From: Flavobacteriales bacterium 34_180_T64
GTDB lineage: Bacteria > Bacteroidota > Bacteroidia > Flavobacteriales > Flavobacteriaceae
Direction of reading: 5' to 3'
NCBI GenBank assembly: GCA_002162765.1
Contig: MAAR01000012.1
Coordinates: 179,199-226,920, forward strand
Length of the DNA: 47,722 nt
The notes below the pieces were generated by a model. It was given only the letters and a program-made list of their open reading frames with translations. It searched no databases and was not told where the DNA came from. Below, in pieces: positions 8,306-16,545 of this stretch (positions are counted from its first letter, which is position 1; each line of letters opens with the position of its first letter). A program made the position numbers and the translations under genes.

Positions 8306-9307
8306 ATGAGTCAACCTTTAAAATATGCCGTTTTTGGATCGGGAAGCTGGGCTACAGCTATTGTGAAAATGCTATGTGAAAACCTCAGTGAAGTGGGATG
8401 GTATATGCGGAGTGTCTATACCAAAGAGCATTTATTGAAGGAACAGCATAACCCAAGTTATTTAAGTTCTGTTGAATTCCATTTGGAACAATTAAAGTTA
8501 AGCAACGACATAAATGAAATGGCAAATTATGCTGATGTACTCATTTTTGTAATTCCATCTGCCTTTATGCACGCTGAATTAGAGAAACTTACGGTTGACA
8601 TATCGAATAAAATTATAGTCTCTGCAGTTAAAGGAATTATTCCTGAAACTGGATTATTGGTTGGTGAGCATTTTCATGATATTTATAACATTCCATTTGA
8701 AAATGTAGGTGTTATTGCTGGGCCATGCCATGCTGAAGAGGTTGCATTAGAGCGGCTGTCGTATTTGACTATTTCTTGTGCGGATTCTGAAAAAGCGCAA
8801 ACCATTGCTAATGCGTTGTCAAGCAACTATATAAGAACAAAAATTAGTGATGATATTATTGGAACTGAATATGCCGTAATGCTAAAAAATATTTATGCTA
8901 TTGCTGCGGGAATTGCACATGGCTTAGGTTATGGCGACAATTTTCAGAGTGTATTAATGAGCAATGCCATTAGAGAAATGAAACGTTTCATAAAGAAGAT
9001 GCATAAAATGAAACGGAACATAAATAACTCAGCCTATTTAGGTGATTTACTAGTTACAGGTTACTCGGTGTTTTCCCGAAATAGAATGTTTGGCAATATG
9101 ATTGGGAAAGGCTATACTGTAAAATCTGCTCAGATGGAAATGAGTATGATTGCAGAAGGTTATTACGCCACAAAAAGTGCTCATTTATTAAATGAAAACA
9201 ATGTCAAAAAGACGAAACTTCCTATTATTAATGCTGTATATGGTATTCTGTATGAGGGCAAAGACCCAAAAGAAACTTTTAAGAAATTGACTGAAAAATT
9301 AGATTAG
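8306..9307 (+). CDS. gpsA: NAD(P)-dependent glycerol-3-phosphate dehydrogenase
   Basis: GpsA reduces dihydroxyacetone phosphate to sn-glycerol 3-phosphate for membrane phospholipid synthesis. I chose the ATG at 8306 (333 residues) over an in-frame TTG 15 bases upstream because it places the dinucleotide motif right after the start (KYAVFGSGSWATA), as usual. Other family marks are GPCHAEEVA, the catalytic-lysine segment VMLKNIYAIAAGIAHGLGYG, and GDLLVTGYSVFSRNR. The glycine before TA in the binding loop is Ala here (GSWATA). The stop codon directly abuts the stop of the next, convergent gene. Confidence 0.96.
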   Translation: MSQPLKYAVFGSGSWATAIVKMLCENLSEVGWYMRSVYTKEHLLKEQHNPSYLSSVEFHLEQLKLSNDINEMANYADVLIFVIPSAFMHAELEKLTVDISNKIIVSAVKGIIPETGLLVGEHFHDIYNIPFENVGVIAGPCHAEEVALERLSYLTISCADSEKAQTIANALSSNYIRTKISDDIIGTEYAVMLKNIYAIAAGIAHGLGYGDNFQSVLMSNAIREMKRFIKKMHKMKRNINNSAYLGDLLVTGYSVFSRNRMFGNMIGKGYTVKSAQMEMSMIAEGYYATKSAHLLNENNVKKTKLPIINAVYGILYEGKDPKETFKKLTEKLD

Positions 9308-9703
9308 CTATTTTACTAAAACACCTTTCTCTTGCATTAATGGAATGGTCTGAAGTGCTTTTGTGTTGATTGTGTTTTTTCTAAAGAGATAGGTTTTATC
9401 TAGCATCTGATTGCCTTCAAAAAACGTGACTTTAAATTCGTTGTTAAGCTCTAGAACATCGTTTTGCATAAACTCTATTTTAGCATAACTCCTTGCTGGT
9501 AGTAACTTAATGGTATGACGCATAACAGGAGTAATCTTTTCTTCGGAATAGCCTTTAGACACAATTAAAACAGTGTCTAGATCGACATCTTTATTATTGA
9601 TGATGTATGCGTTCCAATCATCGGTTTTGTATTCTGGATGTTGTTCTTGTACCACAGCAACAAATACGTGTTCAACTTCTGGTATTTGGATGTCTTTTTT
9701 CAA
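9308..9703 (-). CDS. uncharacterised small protein downstream of pheS
   Basis: The product has 131 residues, no signal peptide and no membrane segment. I do not recognise a named domain. It is predicted to be mostly beta, with phrases such as HVFVAVVQEQHPEYKTDDW at the N-terminus and SKGYSEEKITPVMRHTIKLL in the middle. It starts two bases after the pheS stop on the same strand, so it is almost certainly translated from the pheS transcript. The tight coupling suggests a conserved cytosolic protein rather than a spurious ORF, but its role is unknown. Confidence 0.7.
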   Translation of the reverse strand: MKKDIQIPEVEHVFVAVVQEQHPEYKTDDWNAYIINNKDVDLDTVLIVSKGYSEEKITPVMRHTIKLLPARSYAKIEFMQNDVLELNNEFKVTFFEGNQMLDKTYLFRKNTINTKALQTIPLMQEKGVLVK

Positions 9704-9705
9704 AA

Positions 9706-10725
9706 CTAAAGTGCTGACTTAAATTGCTCTAAGAATCGTACATCATTTTCACTTAGCAAACGAATATCACTTATTTGATGTAATAACAGGGCAATTCGAT
9801 CGATTCCCATTCCGAAAGCAAACCCAGAATATTCTTTAGAATCAATCCCACAGTTTTCTAATACATTAGGATCAACCATACCGCAACCCATTATTTCTAA
9901 CCAACCCGTCCCTTTGGTCATTTTATAATCGGTTTCTGTTTCTAATCCCCAATACACATCTACCTCAGCACTAGGCTCAGTAAAAGGAAAATAGGACGGA
10001 CGTAGTCGTATTTTTGATTTCCCGAACATTTCAGTTGTGAAATACTGAAGCGTTTGTTTTAAATCGGCGAAACTAACATCTTTATCAATATACAAGCCTT
10101 CAACTTGGTGAAAGAAGCAGTGAGAACGTGCTGAAATAGCCTCATTTCTAAATACTCTACCAGGCGAAATTGTACGAATTGGTGGTTTGTTATTTTCCAT
10201 ATAACGCACTTGTACAGAACTGGTATGTGTACGTAATAAGATATCAGGATCTGTTTGGATGAAGAAGGTATCTTGCATATCGCGCGCAGGATGATACTCC
10301 GGTAAATTCAAAGCTGTAAAATTATGCCAATCATCTTCAATTTCTGGACCTTCACTTACGTTAAAACCAATGCGCGAAAAAATATCAGTAATCTGATTCT
10401 TTACTATTGATATTGGATGACGAGCTCCAATTTGAATTGGTTCTCCTGGACGAGATAAATCGCCATAGACACCTTTTACCTCTTCCTTGCTTTCTAACTC
10501 TTCTCTTAACGCATTAACCTTATCTTCAGCCGTTTTTTTAAGTGCATTTATAGTTTGACCAAACTCTTTCTTTTGGTCATTTGCTACATTTTTAAACTCG
10601 GCAAAATAATCGTTTAACAGCCCTTTTTTTCCAAGGTATTTTATACGAAAAGTTTCGATCTCCTCTTTAGATTGTGCTTTAAAAGCCTCAGCTTCTGCAA
10701 TAAGTTCTTTTATCTTATCTATCAT
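9706..10725 (-). CDS. pheS: phenylalanyl-tRNA synthetase alpha subunit
   Basis: PheS is the catalytic subunit of the heterotetrameric enzyme that charges tRNA-Phe. The ATG at 10725 gives MIDKIKELIAEAEAF, the typical N-terminus of the tRNA-binding coiled coil, and 339 residues, a usual length; the TTG 33 bases upstream lies next to a repeat and is unlikely. Class II synthetase motif 2 is seen as FRNEAISARSHCFFHQVEGL, and motif 3 as GFAFGMGIDRIALLLHQ near the end. DDWHNFTALNLPEYHPARD is the characteristic active-site entrance. pheT is not adjacent, as is common in Bacteroidetes. Confidence 0.97.
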   Translation of the reverse strand: MIDKIKELIAEAEAFKAQSKEEIETFRIKYLGKKGLLNDYFAEFKNVANDQKKEFGQTINALKKTAEDKVNALREELESKEEVKGVYGDLSRPGEPIQIGARHPISIVKNQITDIFSRIGFNVSEGPEIEDDWHNFTALNLPEYHPARDMQDTFFIQTDPDILLRTHTSSVQVRYMENNKPPIRTISPGRVFRNEAISARSHCFFHQVEGLYIDKDVSFADLKQTLQYFTTEMFGKSKIRLRPSYFPFTEPSAEVDVYWGLETETDYKMTKGTGWLEIMGCGMVDPNVLENCGIDSKEYSGFAFGMGIDRIALLLHQISDIRLLSENDVRFLEQFKSAL

Positions 10726-10745
10726 GACATCCTTCAAATGATTGG

Positions 10746-10753
10746 CAAATTTA
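10746..10753 (-). promoter_or_regulatory. predicted -7 box for pheS
   Basis: The minus strand reads TAAATTTG, an exact TAnnTTTG match 20 bases upstream of the chosen pheS ATG. The interspersed repeat begins only about 10 bases further upstream, so any -33 element would lie inside the repeat. Confidence 0.45.
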
Positions 10754-10763
10754 ATCAATTTAT

Positions 10764-10888
10764 CGTCATTACGAGGAGGAATTGACGAAGTAATCTGTTA
10801 AAAAGAAATAGATTGCCACAGCAAATAAAAAAATTGCCTCGCAATGACATAAAAATGACTTGCGTTAAGGATTGCAGTGACATCCTTT
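10764..10888. repeat. palindromic interspersed repeat and a degenerate extra copy
   Basis: The left arm GTCATTACGAGGAGG (from 10765) is inverted in the right arm CCTCGCAATGAC (near 10837-10849), enclosing AGTAATCT / AGATTGC arms. Such 'GTCATTGCGAGG...GCAATCT' palindromes are widespread non-coding repeats in Flavobacteria and some other bacteria. A further fragment, AAGGATTGCAGTGACATCC (10867-10885), resembles a decayed right arm and is followed by a T-rich run, so it could also act as a weak plus-strand terminator. No coding sequence overlaps. Confidence 0.7.
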
Positions 10889-11055
10889 TATTTTTTTCTC
10901 TTTACATATTGCTGAGTTGACTGTGTGTTTTCAATATAAATAGTAGGTAGAGCTTGTAAAAATAGCGTCCTCTAAAAATAAAAGATAAAACGAAAAGCCT
11001 GACCATAATGTTATCTCGACTGCGGTCGATATGACTTTATGGGAACGCCCAAAAA
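10889..11055. other. intergenic stretch with a 26-base imperfect palindrome
   Basis: Beyond the repeat, the remaining ~170 bases before the next gene hold no ORF. They contain an imperfect palindrome at 11010-11035 with core TCGACTGCGGTCGA and 10 of 13 paired positions. It resembles another common flavobacterial interspersed element. It lies just downstream of the stop of the 11056-11412 gene, where it could act as a transcript-end hairpin, though it has no T-run. Confidence 0.5.
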
Positions 11056-11412
11056 CTAATCTATAAATTCAGTTTCTATAAAATAGTTAACGATAGCATC
11101 TTTCATTAAAATACTTTGCTCTCCTGCTTTTAAATGTGGCAATGCTTCTTTTACCTTATAATGTGGCCAACCTTCCTCATCTACATAATCGAATTCGTAG
11201 AAGCCATATGGCGTTAAAAGTTTACAAATAGCGATATGCATCAAATCCAATTTATGATCTTTTTTGAATTTACGATCTAGTTGTCCAAGCTCTTGCACGC
11301 CTATAAGATATATAATAGCATCGAGGTCTAAATCCTCGCCTTCCGAAAATTGATCAGACAGTTTTTGCACGATTAATTCCCAACGTTGTTTTAATTCTTC
11401 GTCTCTTGACAT
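11056..11412 (-). CDS. uncharacterised 118-residue cytosolic protein
   Basis: The product is helical and acidic (SDQFSEGEDLDLDAIIYLIG), with a central DLMHIAICKLLTPYGFYEFD segment and a Trp/Tyr motif, EEGWPHYKV. No signal peptide or membrane segment is visible, and I do not recognise a named domain. It has a well-placed -7 box and a normal ATG, and its composition looks fully coding. It is divergent from the cvpA-like gene, with promoters in the shared 72-base gap. The function is unknown. Confidence 0.7.
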   Translation of the reverse strand: MSRDEELKQRWELIVQKLSDQFSEGEDLDLDAIIYLIGVQELGQLDRKFKKDHKLDLMHIAICKLLTPYGFYEFDYVDEEGWPHYKVKEALPHLKAGEQSILMKDAIVNYFIETEFID

Positions 11413-11429
11413 AATAATTTTAAAGTTGC

Positions 11430-11437
11430 AAAGTTAA
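11430..11437 (-). promoter_or_regulatory. predicted -7 box for the 118-residue protein
   Basis: The minus strand reads TAACTTTG, an exact TAnnTTTG match 17 bases upstream of the ATG at 11412. It is back to back with the cvpA box. Confidence 0.45.
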
Positions 11438-11461
11438 TAAACCTAGATGGTACTATTATTT

Positions 11462-11469
11462 TATATTTG
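11462..11469 (+). promoter_or_regulatory. predicted -7 box for the CvpA-like gene
   Basis: TATATTTG is an exact match 15 bases upstream of the ATG at 11485. Because it covers the alternative TTG start at 11467, it supports the ATG as the real start. Confidence 0.45.
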
Positions 11470-11484
11470 TTTAAATCTGAAATT

Positions 11485-12006
11485 ATGAGCGTTATTGATA
11501 TTGTTTTAGCCGCATTGTTACTGTTTGGTCTTATTAGAGGGATGATGAAAGGGCTTTTTGTTGAAGTTGCTTCACTTGTTGCCTTAGTCGCTGGTGTTTA
11601 TGGCGCTATTCATTTTAGTGATTTTGCAGCGACATTTTTAGAAAGTAAAGTAGATTGGAGCGAGAAAACTATAAATATCACAGCCTTTGCTATCACTTTT
11701 GTAATTATTGTATTAGTGATTTCTTTAGCTGGTAAGGCCTTGACAAAATTGGCTGATTTTGCAGCATTAGGTATTCTTAATAAATTGCTGGGTGGTGTTT
11801 TTGGAGCTTTAAAATTAGGTCTAATTTTAAGTGTCCTTATTATCGTATTTGATAGTATGAATAAAACCATACCATTTGTTGATGATGAAGCTATTGAAGA
11901 CTCTATGCTTTACAATCCCGTAAAATCTATCGCTCCAACAATTTTTCCTGGTATTTTAAATAAAGGGGGAGATACTGCTGATAGTAGCGCAGAGAAGGCG
12001 GATTAA
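11485..12006 (+). CDS. cvpA: CvpA family inner-membrane protein
   Basis: The 173-residue product has four hydrophobic segments and the CvpA/colicin V production signature near the start: DIVLAALLLFGLIRGMMKGL, followed by GVYGAIHFS. The cytosolic or periplasmic tail (FPGILNKGGDTADSSAEKAD) is short and polar. CvpA proteins are needed for colicin V production in E. coli and are more broadly linked to envelope homeostasis; the role in Flavobacteria is not settled. The start was moved from TTG 11467 to ATG 11485, because the -7 box overlaps the former. The last four bases overlap the stop of batE on the other strand. Confidence 0.85.
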   Translation: MSVIDIVLAALLLFGLIRGMMKGLFVEVASLVALVAGVYGAIHFSDFAATFLESKVDWSEKTINITAFAITFVIIVLVISLAGKALTKLADFAALGILNKLLGGVFGALKLGLILSVLIIVFDSMNKTIPFVDDEAIEDSMLYNPVKSIAPTIFPGILNKGGDTADSSAEKAD

Positions 12007-12752
12007 AGCGCTTTGATATCCGCGTTTGAAATCCATCCTGTTTGACCATCTGAAAGTTGAATCTCATTCCAATTATTAACGGAATCTATAATTTGCACTT
12101 TCGTCCCTTCGTGCAGTCTAAATGATTCTTCACTCCTCAAGTTCGGTTCACTTTTTACGCGACTCTCTGGTGCAAAAACGATAGCAGGATGATCCTTTTG
12201 AACCATATTATAATTATGGAATGTAAACGCCAAGGCGACACATGCCAATAAAAGCGACGCTAAACTCGTGATAAATGTCCAGCGTTTATGCCCTGTAGAT
12301 TGTGAAAAATAATACATGATAAATAGTAAAACAAATAGCATTACTAATAGTACAGATGCCATTGCCCATTGATCAAAGTCTAACCAATTAGACATGTTTT
12401 TCAAAAGTTTAGAAAACCCCACTTCAGGAGTCGTATCAATAGCATCAATGGTCATATTTCTAGCAAAAACAATATTATTCTTTATGTCTTTATCATTTGG
12501 TGCCAATTGCAGCGCTTTTTCGTAATAATAAATACTTGGTGCAATATTATTTAGTTTATAATGCGAATTCGCCAGATTAAAATAAAGCTCAGCAGAATGC
12601 TTTTCATGGTCTAATATGGATTCATATTTATCAATTGCAGCAGCATATTCGCCATCATTATATAAACTATTAGCTTGTTCAAACAAAGAAGCATCTTGAG
12701 CGAACACCAAAGTGCTAGTAAAAATTGTGAGTATGTAAATTATTAATTTCAC
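12003..12752 (-). CDS. batE: BatE: TPR and SH3-like membrane protein
   Basis: This 249-residue protein has a signal peptide (ending TLVFAQ), two to three TPR units (LFEQANSLYNDGEYAAAIDK, AELYFNLANSHYKLNNIAPS), and two membrane segments near 135-155 and 163-182. The C-terminal bacterial SH3 domain ends in WNEIQLSDGQTGWISNADI. This is the BatE layout: the last gene of the Bacteroides aerotolerance operon, thought to work with BatA-D as a periplasmic scaffold. It starts 6 bases after the batD stop. The stop overlaps that of cvpA (shared TTAA), leaving no room for a terminator. Confidence 0.9.
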   Translation of the reverse strand: MKLIIYILTIFTSTLVFAQDASLFEQANSLYNDGEYAAAIDKYESILDHEKHSAELYFNLANSHYKLNNIAPSIYYYEKALQLAPNDKDIKNNIVFARNMTIDAIDTTPEVGFSKLLKNMSNWLDFDQWAMASVLLVMLFVLLFIMYYFSQSTGHKRWTFITSLASLLLACVALAFTFHNYNMVQKDHPAIVFAPESRVKSEPNLRSEESFRLHEGTKVQIIDSVNNWNEIQLSDGQTGWISNADIKAL

Positions 12753-12758
12753 CTATGG

Positions 12759-14537
12759 TTATTTTATTTCTCTATCAATTATAGCAATGGTTTTTGCAGA
12801 TTTTTCAAAATCTTGATTCATTTCAACCTGAGTAATTGGTGTATAACGTGCCAATTCACAATGTTCTAAAATGCTTATAAACTCGCTGATTGCATTTTCA
12901 TTTACTTGTCTTTGTTTTAGTAAATTCTTGATTTTATCTTTGCTGAATTCACTAGTTTCAATCTGCAATTTCGCCTTTAGATAGTTATGTAAGGCTTTCT
13001 CTAGTGCTACATAAAATGCCTCTTTTTGGCCTAAAGCTTTTTTAGCGTCACCCAAATATTTTTTCGCCAATCTATCCGCCTTTCTTATTTTATTTCCAAA
13101 TACATCGGCATTGCGTTCTTCTCGTTTTCGCTTCATTACAATAATCAAAGGGATTGCCAAAAACGGCACTAATAAAGCACTCCAAAACCAACTCGATTTA
13201 AAAAAATATTTCGTCTCAATTGATGTTAAATTTGGTTTCGTTTTAATAAAAGCAAAGTGATCACTATTAACTTGAACATTCTGTTTAGTATTGCCTGATG
13301 TTGACAAATTATTATCAGAAGTAGACGTATTAATAGGCCCTTCTAAAACATCAATAATAATTTCTCCTGAGGAAATTCGCTTATAGGTTTCCGTTTTCAA
13401 ATCGAAATACGAAAATGAAATACTTGGAATTGGGTACTTCCCTTTAAACTGAGGAACAATGGTATAGCTATCAGATATACTACCATTCATTCCATTTAGA
13501 TTTGTCTTTACATTTTCTCCATGTTCAGGTTCATAGACTTCTAATGAGCTTGGTAAATTGAGTTTTGGCAATTGAAATAATTTTAAATTACCATTTCCAG
13601 TAACCTGTACTTTCGCTTGAAGTGACTCTGAGGCATTCAATTCACTTTTAGAAGTAATCACATTAAATTTAAAATCACCAACACCTCCTGTGAAATCTGC
13701 TGGTTTACCATTCTCAGGTAAGGGTTTCACCTGAATTGTTTTACTTCCTGCTGAAACCGTTTTATGAACTTGAGTCATCAGGCGACCTCCAAATATATCA
13801 CGCCGTTTTGTAGGCACATCCACAACGATATCTAAACTTAAGGGTTCAATCTCTAATTTACCCGTTTTCTGAGGATATAGTACCGTTTTTCGCAATACGA
13901 CATAGCGATAATCTTCCCCTTTATATTGTGTTTTCTGAATTTTAAGTCCTTTAATATCTATGTTTTGACTCCAAAAATCGTTGTATCTAGGATTGTCTAT
14001 TTCTCTCCAGTTACTAACACCAGTTGCAGCAGAAACATACAATTTATAAACAACAGTAATGGCTTCGTTCAAGTAAGGATTTGTTTTTGAAACTTCGGCA
14101 ATTAAGTGAATATTATCAGAAGCAATATTCTCAGCATTATCAGGATCATTAGGTCGTTTAACAGCAGCAGTTACGTTGACACTTACGACTTGTGTTTTAT
14201 AAACCACACCATCTATTTCGATAGTGGCTTGTTTAATTTTAATTTGACCTCTTTTTTTCGGTGCCAAGAAATAACTATAAGTCTTCGAATACGAACGAAC
14301 TCCATTTAGCCATGAATTACTTACGGATGTATTAGGACCTCCTACTACGGTAAAATTTTGAAAATCTGGTGGATCAAAATTATCCCCATCTTTATTCATT
14401 TCAAAATCTACACGTAACCGTTCATTTATACCAAGTTTCGTTTTGCTCACCTTTGTTTCAAACGTAATTTGAGCAGTCGTCAAACTCGTAGTTAACAGCG
14501 CTATAAACAGAAATACTATGTGTGATTTTGATATCAT
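12759..14537 (-). CDS. batD: BatD: periplasmic beta-domain protein with one TM segment
   Basis: The 592-residue product has a signal peptide (ending SLTTAQ), then several immunoglobulin-like beta domains with family phrases such as TFETKVSKTKLGINERLRVD and YSYFLAPKKRGQIKI. One membrane helix follows near 450-472 (SSWFWSALLVPFLAIPLIIV), and a cytosolic helical tail with KYLGDAKKALGQKEAFYVAL. This is the typical BatD/oxygen-tolerance protein. In the operon it lies between batC and batE, with gaps of 38 and 6 bases. It probably contributes the large periplasmic part of the Bat complex. Confidence 0.93.
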   Translation of the reverse strand: MISKSHIVFLFIALLTTSLTTAQITFETKVSKTKLGINERLRVDFEMNKDGDNFDPPDFQNFTVVGGPNTSVSNSWLNGVRSYSKTYSYFLAPKKRGQIKIKQATIEIDGVVYKTQVVSVNVTAAVKRPNDPDNAENIASDNIHLIAEVSKTNPYLNEAITVVYKLYVSAATGVSNWREIDNPRYNDFWSQNIDIKGLKIQKTQYKGEDYRYVVLRKTVLYPQKTGKLEIEPLSLDIVVDVPTKRRDIFGGRLMTQVHKTVSAGSKTIQVKPLPENGKPADFTGGVGDFKFNVITSKSELNASESLQAKVQVTGNGNLKLFQLPKLNLPSSLEVYEPEHGENVKTNLNGMNGSISDSYTIVPQFKGKYPIPSISFSYFDLKTETYKRISSGEIIIDVLEGPINTSTSDNNLSTSGNTKQNVQVNSDHFAFIKTKPNLTSIETKYFFKSSWFWSALLVPFLAIPLIIVMKRKREERNADVFGNKIRKADRLAKKYLGDAKKALGQKEAFYVALEKALHNYLKAKLQIETSEFSKDKIKNLLKQRQVNENAISEFISILEHCELARYTPITQVEMNQDFEKSAKTIAIIDREIK

Positions 14538-14575
14538 GTTATGAAATGGTTAATCCTTCTGTATGAAAGACTATT

Positions 14576-15391
14576 TTACCAATCTTTTTCAGATTTAGAT
14601 TTTGCTCCTTTTTGTTTTTCGGCATTCATTTTTTCTTGAACCTTTTGTTCTTGATTATTCATTGCTTCGAGCAAGTTTTTTATTTGTTGAGGAGAGAGTT
14701 GACCAGGTTGTTGTTTTGGCTTCTGCTTGTCCTTCTTATCATCGCCCTTTCCATCATCTTTCTTATCATCCTTAGGCTTTCCTTCTTCATCTTTTTTGTC
14801 GTCACCTTCCTTTTTGTCTTGATCTTTTTGATCTTCTTTATCGTCTCCTTCTTTATCCTTTTTCTCTTCGTCTTCTTTATCTTTGTCCTCGTCTTTCTTT
14901 TCTTCGTCCTCCTTTTGATCGTCTTTTTGTTGCTCAGCACAATCTTTTGCTAAGGCGAGATTATAACGTGTTTCATCATCATTTGGATCATTTCTAAGTG
15001 CATTTTTATAGGCTTCAACAGCTTCTTTACATTGTTTATTTTGCATTAATATATTTCCTATATTATGAAATGCCTTATGCTTATCTGTTTTTGAAATTGC
15101 ACTCTTGGAAGCCTGCTCATGTCTAAATAAGGCTTCTTCATAGTTTCCTTTTTCGTAATATGAATTCCCAAGATTATAGGTTCCTGCTATATTTCCAGCT
15201 TGTTCAGAAATTGCCTTTCTATACGCCATTTCTGCCGCAACATAATCTGCATCATTTACAAACTCATTCCCTTGATACACAAAATCATTAGCTTTTTTTT
15301 GGGCTAAAAACTTCTGTGCTTCTTTTGTCTCCTTTTGTGCAAAGGAAAAACTCGAAGCAAGTAGTATTATAATGACTAATATTTGTTTCAT
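14576..15391 (-). CDS. batC: BatC: TPR protein with a long Lys/Asp/Glu tail
   Basis: The 271-residue product has a signal peptide (ending FSFAQ) and three TPR-like units (ADYVAAEMAYRKAI, GTYNLGNSYYEKGNYEEAL, AVEAYKNALRNDPNDDETRY). About 80 residues follow that are almost only Lys, Asp, Glu, Gly and Gln (roughly 155-235), then a Gln-rich end (SPQQIKNLLEAMNNQEQ). The charged linker is unusually biased but is a known feature of BatC in this group. The strongly skewed DNA also creates a long hydrophobic shadow ORF on the other strand, which is not real. BatC probably bridges the VWA proteins and BatD in the periplasm. Confidence 0.9.
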   Translation of the reverse strand: MKQILVIIILLASSFSFAQKETKEAQKFLAQKKANDFVYQGNEFVNDADYVAAEMAYRKAISEQAGNIAGTYNLGNSYYEKGNYEEALFRHEQASKSAISKTDKHKAFHNIGNILMQNKQCKEAVEAYKNALRNDPNDDETRYNLALAKDCAEQQKDDQKEDEEKKDEDKDKEDEEKKDKEGDDKEDQKDQDKKEGDDKKDEEGKPKDDKKDDGKGDDKKDKQKPKQQPGQLSPQQIKNLLEAMNNQEQKVQEKMNAEKQKGAKSKSEKDW

Positions 15392-15486
15392 GCGTTATAT
15401 TCTAAATACCAATATATAAAACCTTCTTTTTTTGTTCGTTAAAATATTTATAAATTTTCTGCTGCTACTATTCAACACTAGATAAA

Positions 15487-16530
15487 TTATAGGTTTTCAT
15501 TAAACAGATTCAATTTTTTCAACCAGGCTGTTTTACGCTCCAAAAAGAAAATATCAATAAACAACAACACAATTCCAAATGCCAAAAACCATTGAAATTG
15601 ATCTTTAAAATCTGCAAATTCTTTGGCTTCGAACTCCTTTTTATCCATTTTCAACAATATCTCCTTTATACTGTCTACAACGTCATTGGTGTTTTTACCA
15701 TTTATATAAGCCCCGTTTGCTTCATCTGCAATGGCTTGTAAAGTTTCCTCATTTAATCGTGTAATAACTGTTTCTCCTTGTCTGTCCTTCTTATAATTCA
15801 AAACGATTCCATTCCTTTTAATAGGGATTGGCCCACCTTTAATATCTCCTACACCAATTGTAAAAATTCTAATCCCTTCCTCACTGGCTTCTTCAGCCAC
15901 ACCTGCCGCTAAACTATTATGATCCTCACCATCTGATATTATGATAAGTACTCTATTTGTTTGCTCATCATCATCAAAATACGTCTTTGCTAATTCTATG
16001 GCTTCATTAATGGCAGTACCTTGAGAGGACAACATATCTGTATTCATGTTTTGCAAAAACATCTTGGCCGAGGCATAATCTGTTGTAATGGGTAATTGAG
16101 GAAACGCCTTTCCTGCGTAGGCTATAATTCCAATACGATCACTAGCTAAATTATTAATAATTTGAGTCACTAATTGTTTGGACTTATCTAAACGGTTTGG
16201 CGCCACATCTTCTGCCAACATACTTTTAGAAACATCTACCGCAAAGACGATGTCTACACCTTCTCTTTTTACGGTTTCAAGCTTTGTTCCAATTTTAGGG
16301 TTCACCAAAGCAAGAGATAAGCATGCAAAAACAACACATAGAACCAAGACTTTCAATATGGCTTTAAACAGCGATTGATTTGGGCTTAATTTTTTAAGCA
16401 TTGCTTTATTCGCAAATTTTCGTTGCGCCTTATATTTCCAAATTTGAAGCAATAGAAATAGTAGGATTATTACTGGGATTACCAATAATATCCAAAACCA
16501 AATCTTTTCTTCTAATTGAAATTGAAACAT
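15487..16530 (-). CDS. batB: BatB: von Willebrand factor A membrane protein
   Basis: The 347-residue protein has N-terminal membrane helices near 10-30 and 57-75, a VWA domain with the metal-binding MIDAS motif DVSKS (Asp99, Ser101, Ser103), and a C-terminal membrane helix (WFLAFGIVLLFIDIFFL). DGEDHN (about residues 190-200) is the second MIDAS-type loop. It is closely related to BatA and probably arose from it by duplication. BatA and BatB are thought to form a membrane-bound hetero-oligomer in the Bat complex. It is followed by a 95-base gap before batC, the largest inside the operon. Confidence 0.93.
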   Translation of the reverse strand: MFQFQLEEKIWFWILLVIPVIILLFLLLQIWKYKAQRKFANKAMLKKLSPNQSLFKAILKVLVLCVVFACLSLALVNPKIGTKLETVKREGVDIVFAVDVSKSMLAEDVAPNRLDKSKQLVTQIINNLASDRIGIIAYAGKAFPQLPITTDYASAKMFLQNMNTDMLSSQGTAINEAIELAKTYFDDDEQTNRVLIIISDGEDHNSLAAGVAEEASEEGIRIFTIGVGDIKGGPIPIKRNGIVLNYKKDRQGETVITRLNEETLQAIADEANGAYINGKNTNDVVDSIKEILLKMDKKEFEAKEFADFKDQFQWFLAFGIVLLFIDIFFLERKTAWLKKLNLFNENL

Positions 16531-16545
16531 TGTATATTCTATTTT

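Noticed and set aside
10726..10758. Extended pheS N-terminus from a TTG
   Set aside because: The extra 11 residues come next to the interspersed repeat and the -7 box lies within them; the ATG at 10725 gives the canonical N-terminus.
14612..14953. Long hydrophobic plus-strand ORF rich in Leu, Ile, Val and Phe
   Set aside because: It is the complement of the Lys/Asp/Glu-rich coding part of batC. Its composition follows from the codon bias of that gene, and there is no start context or homologous look.
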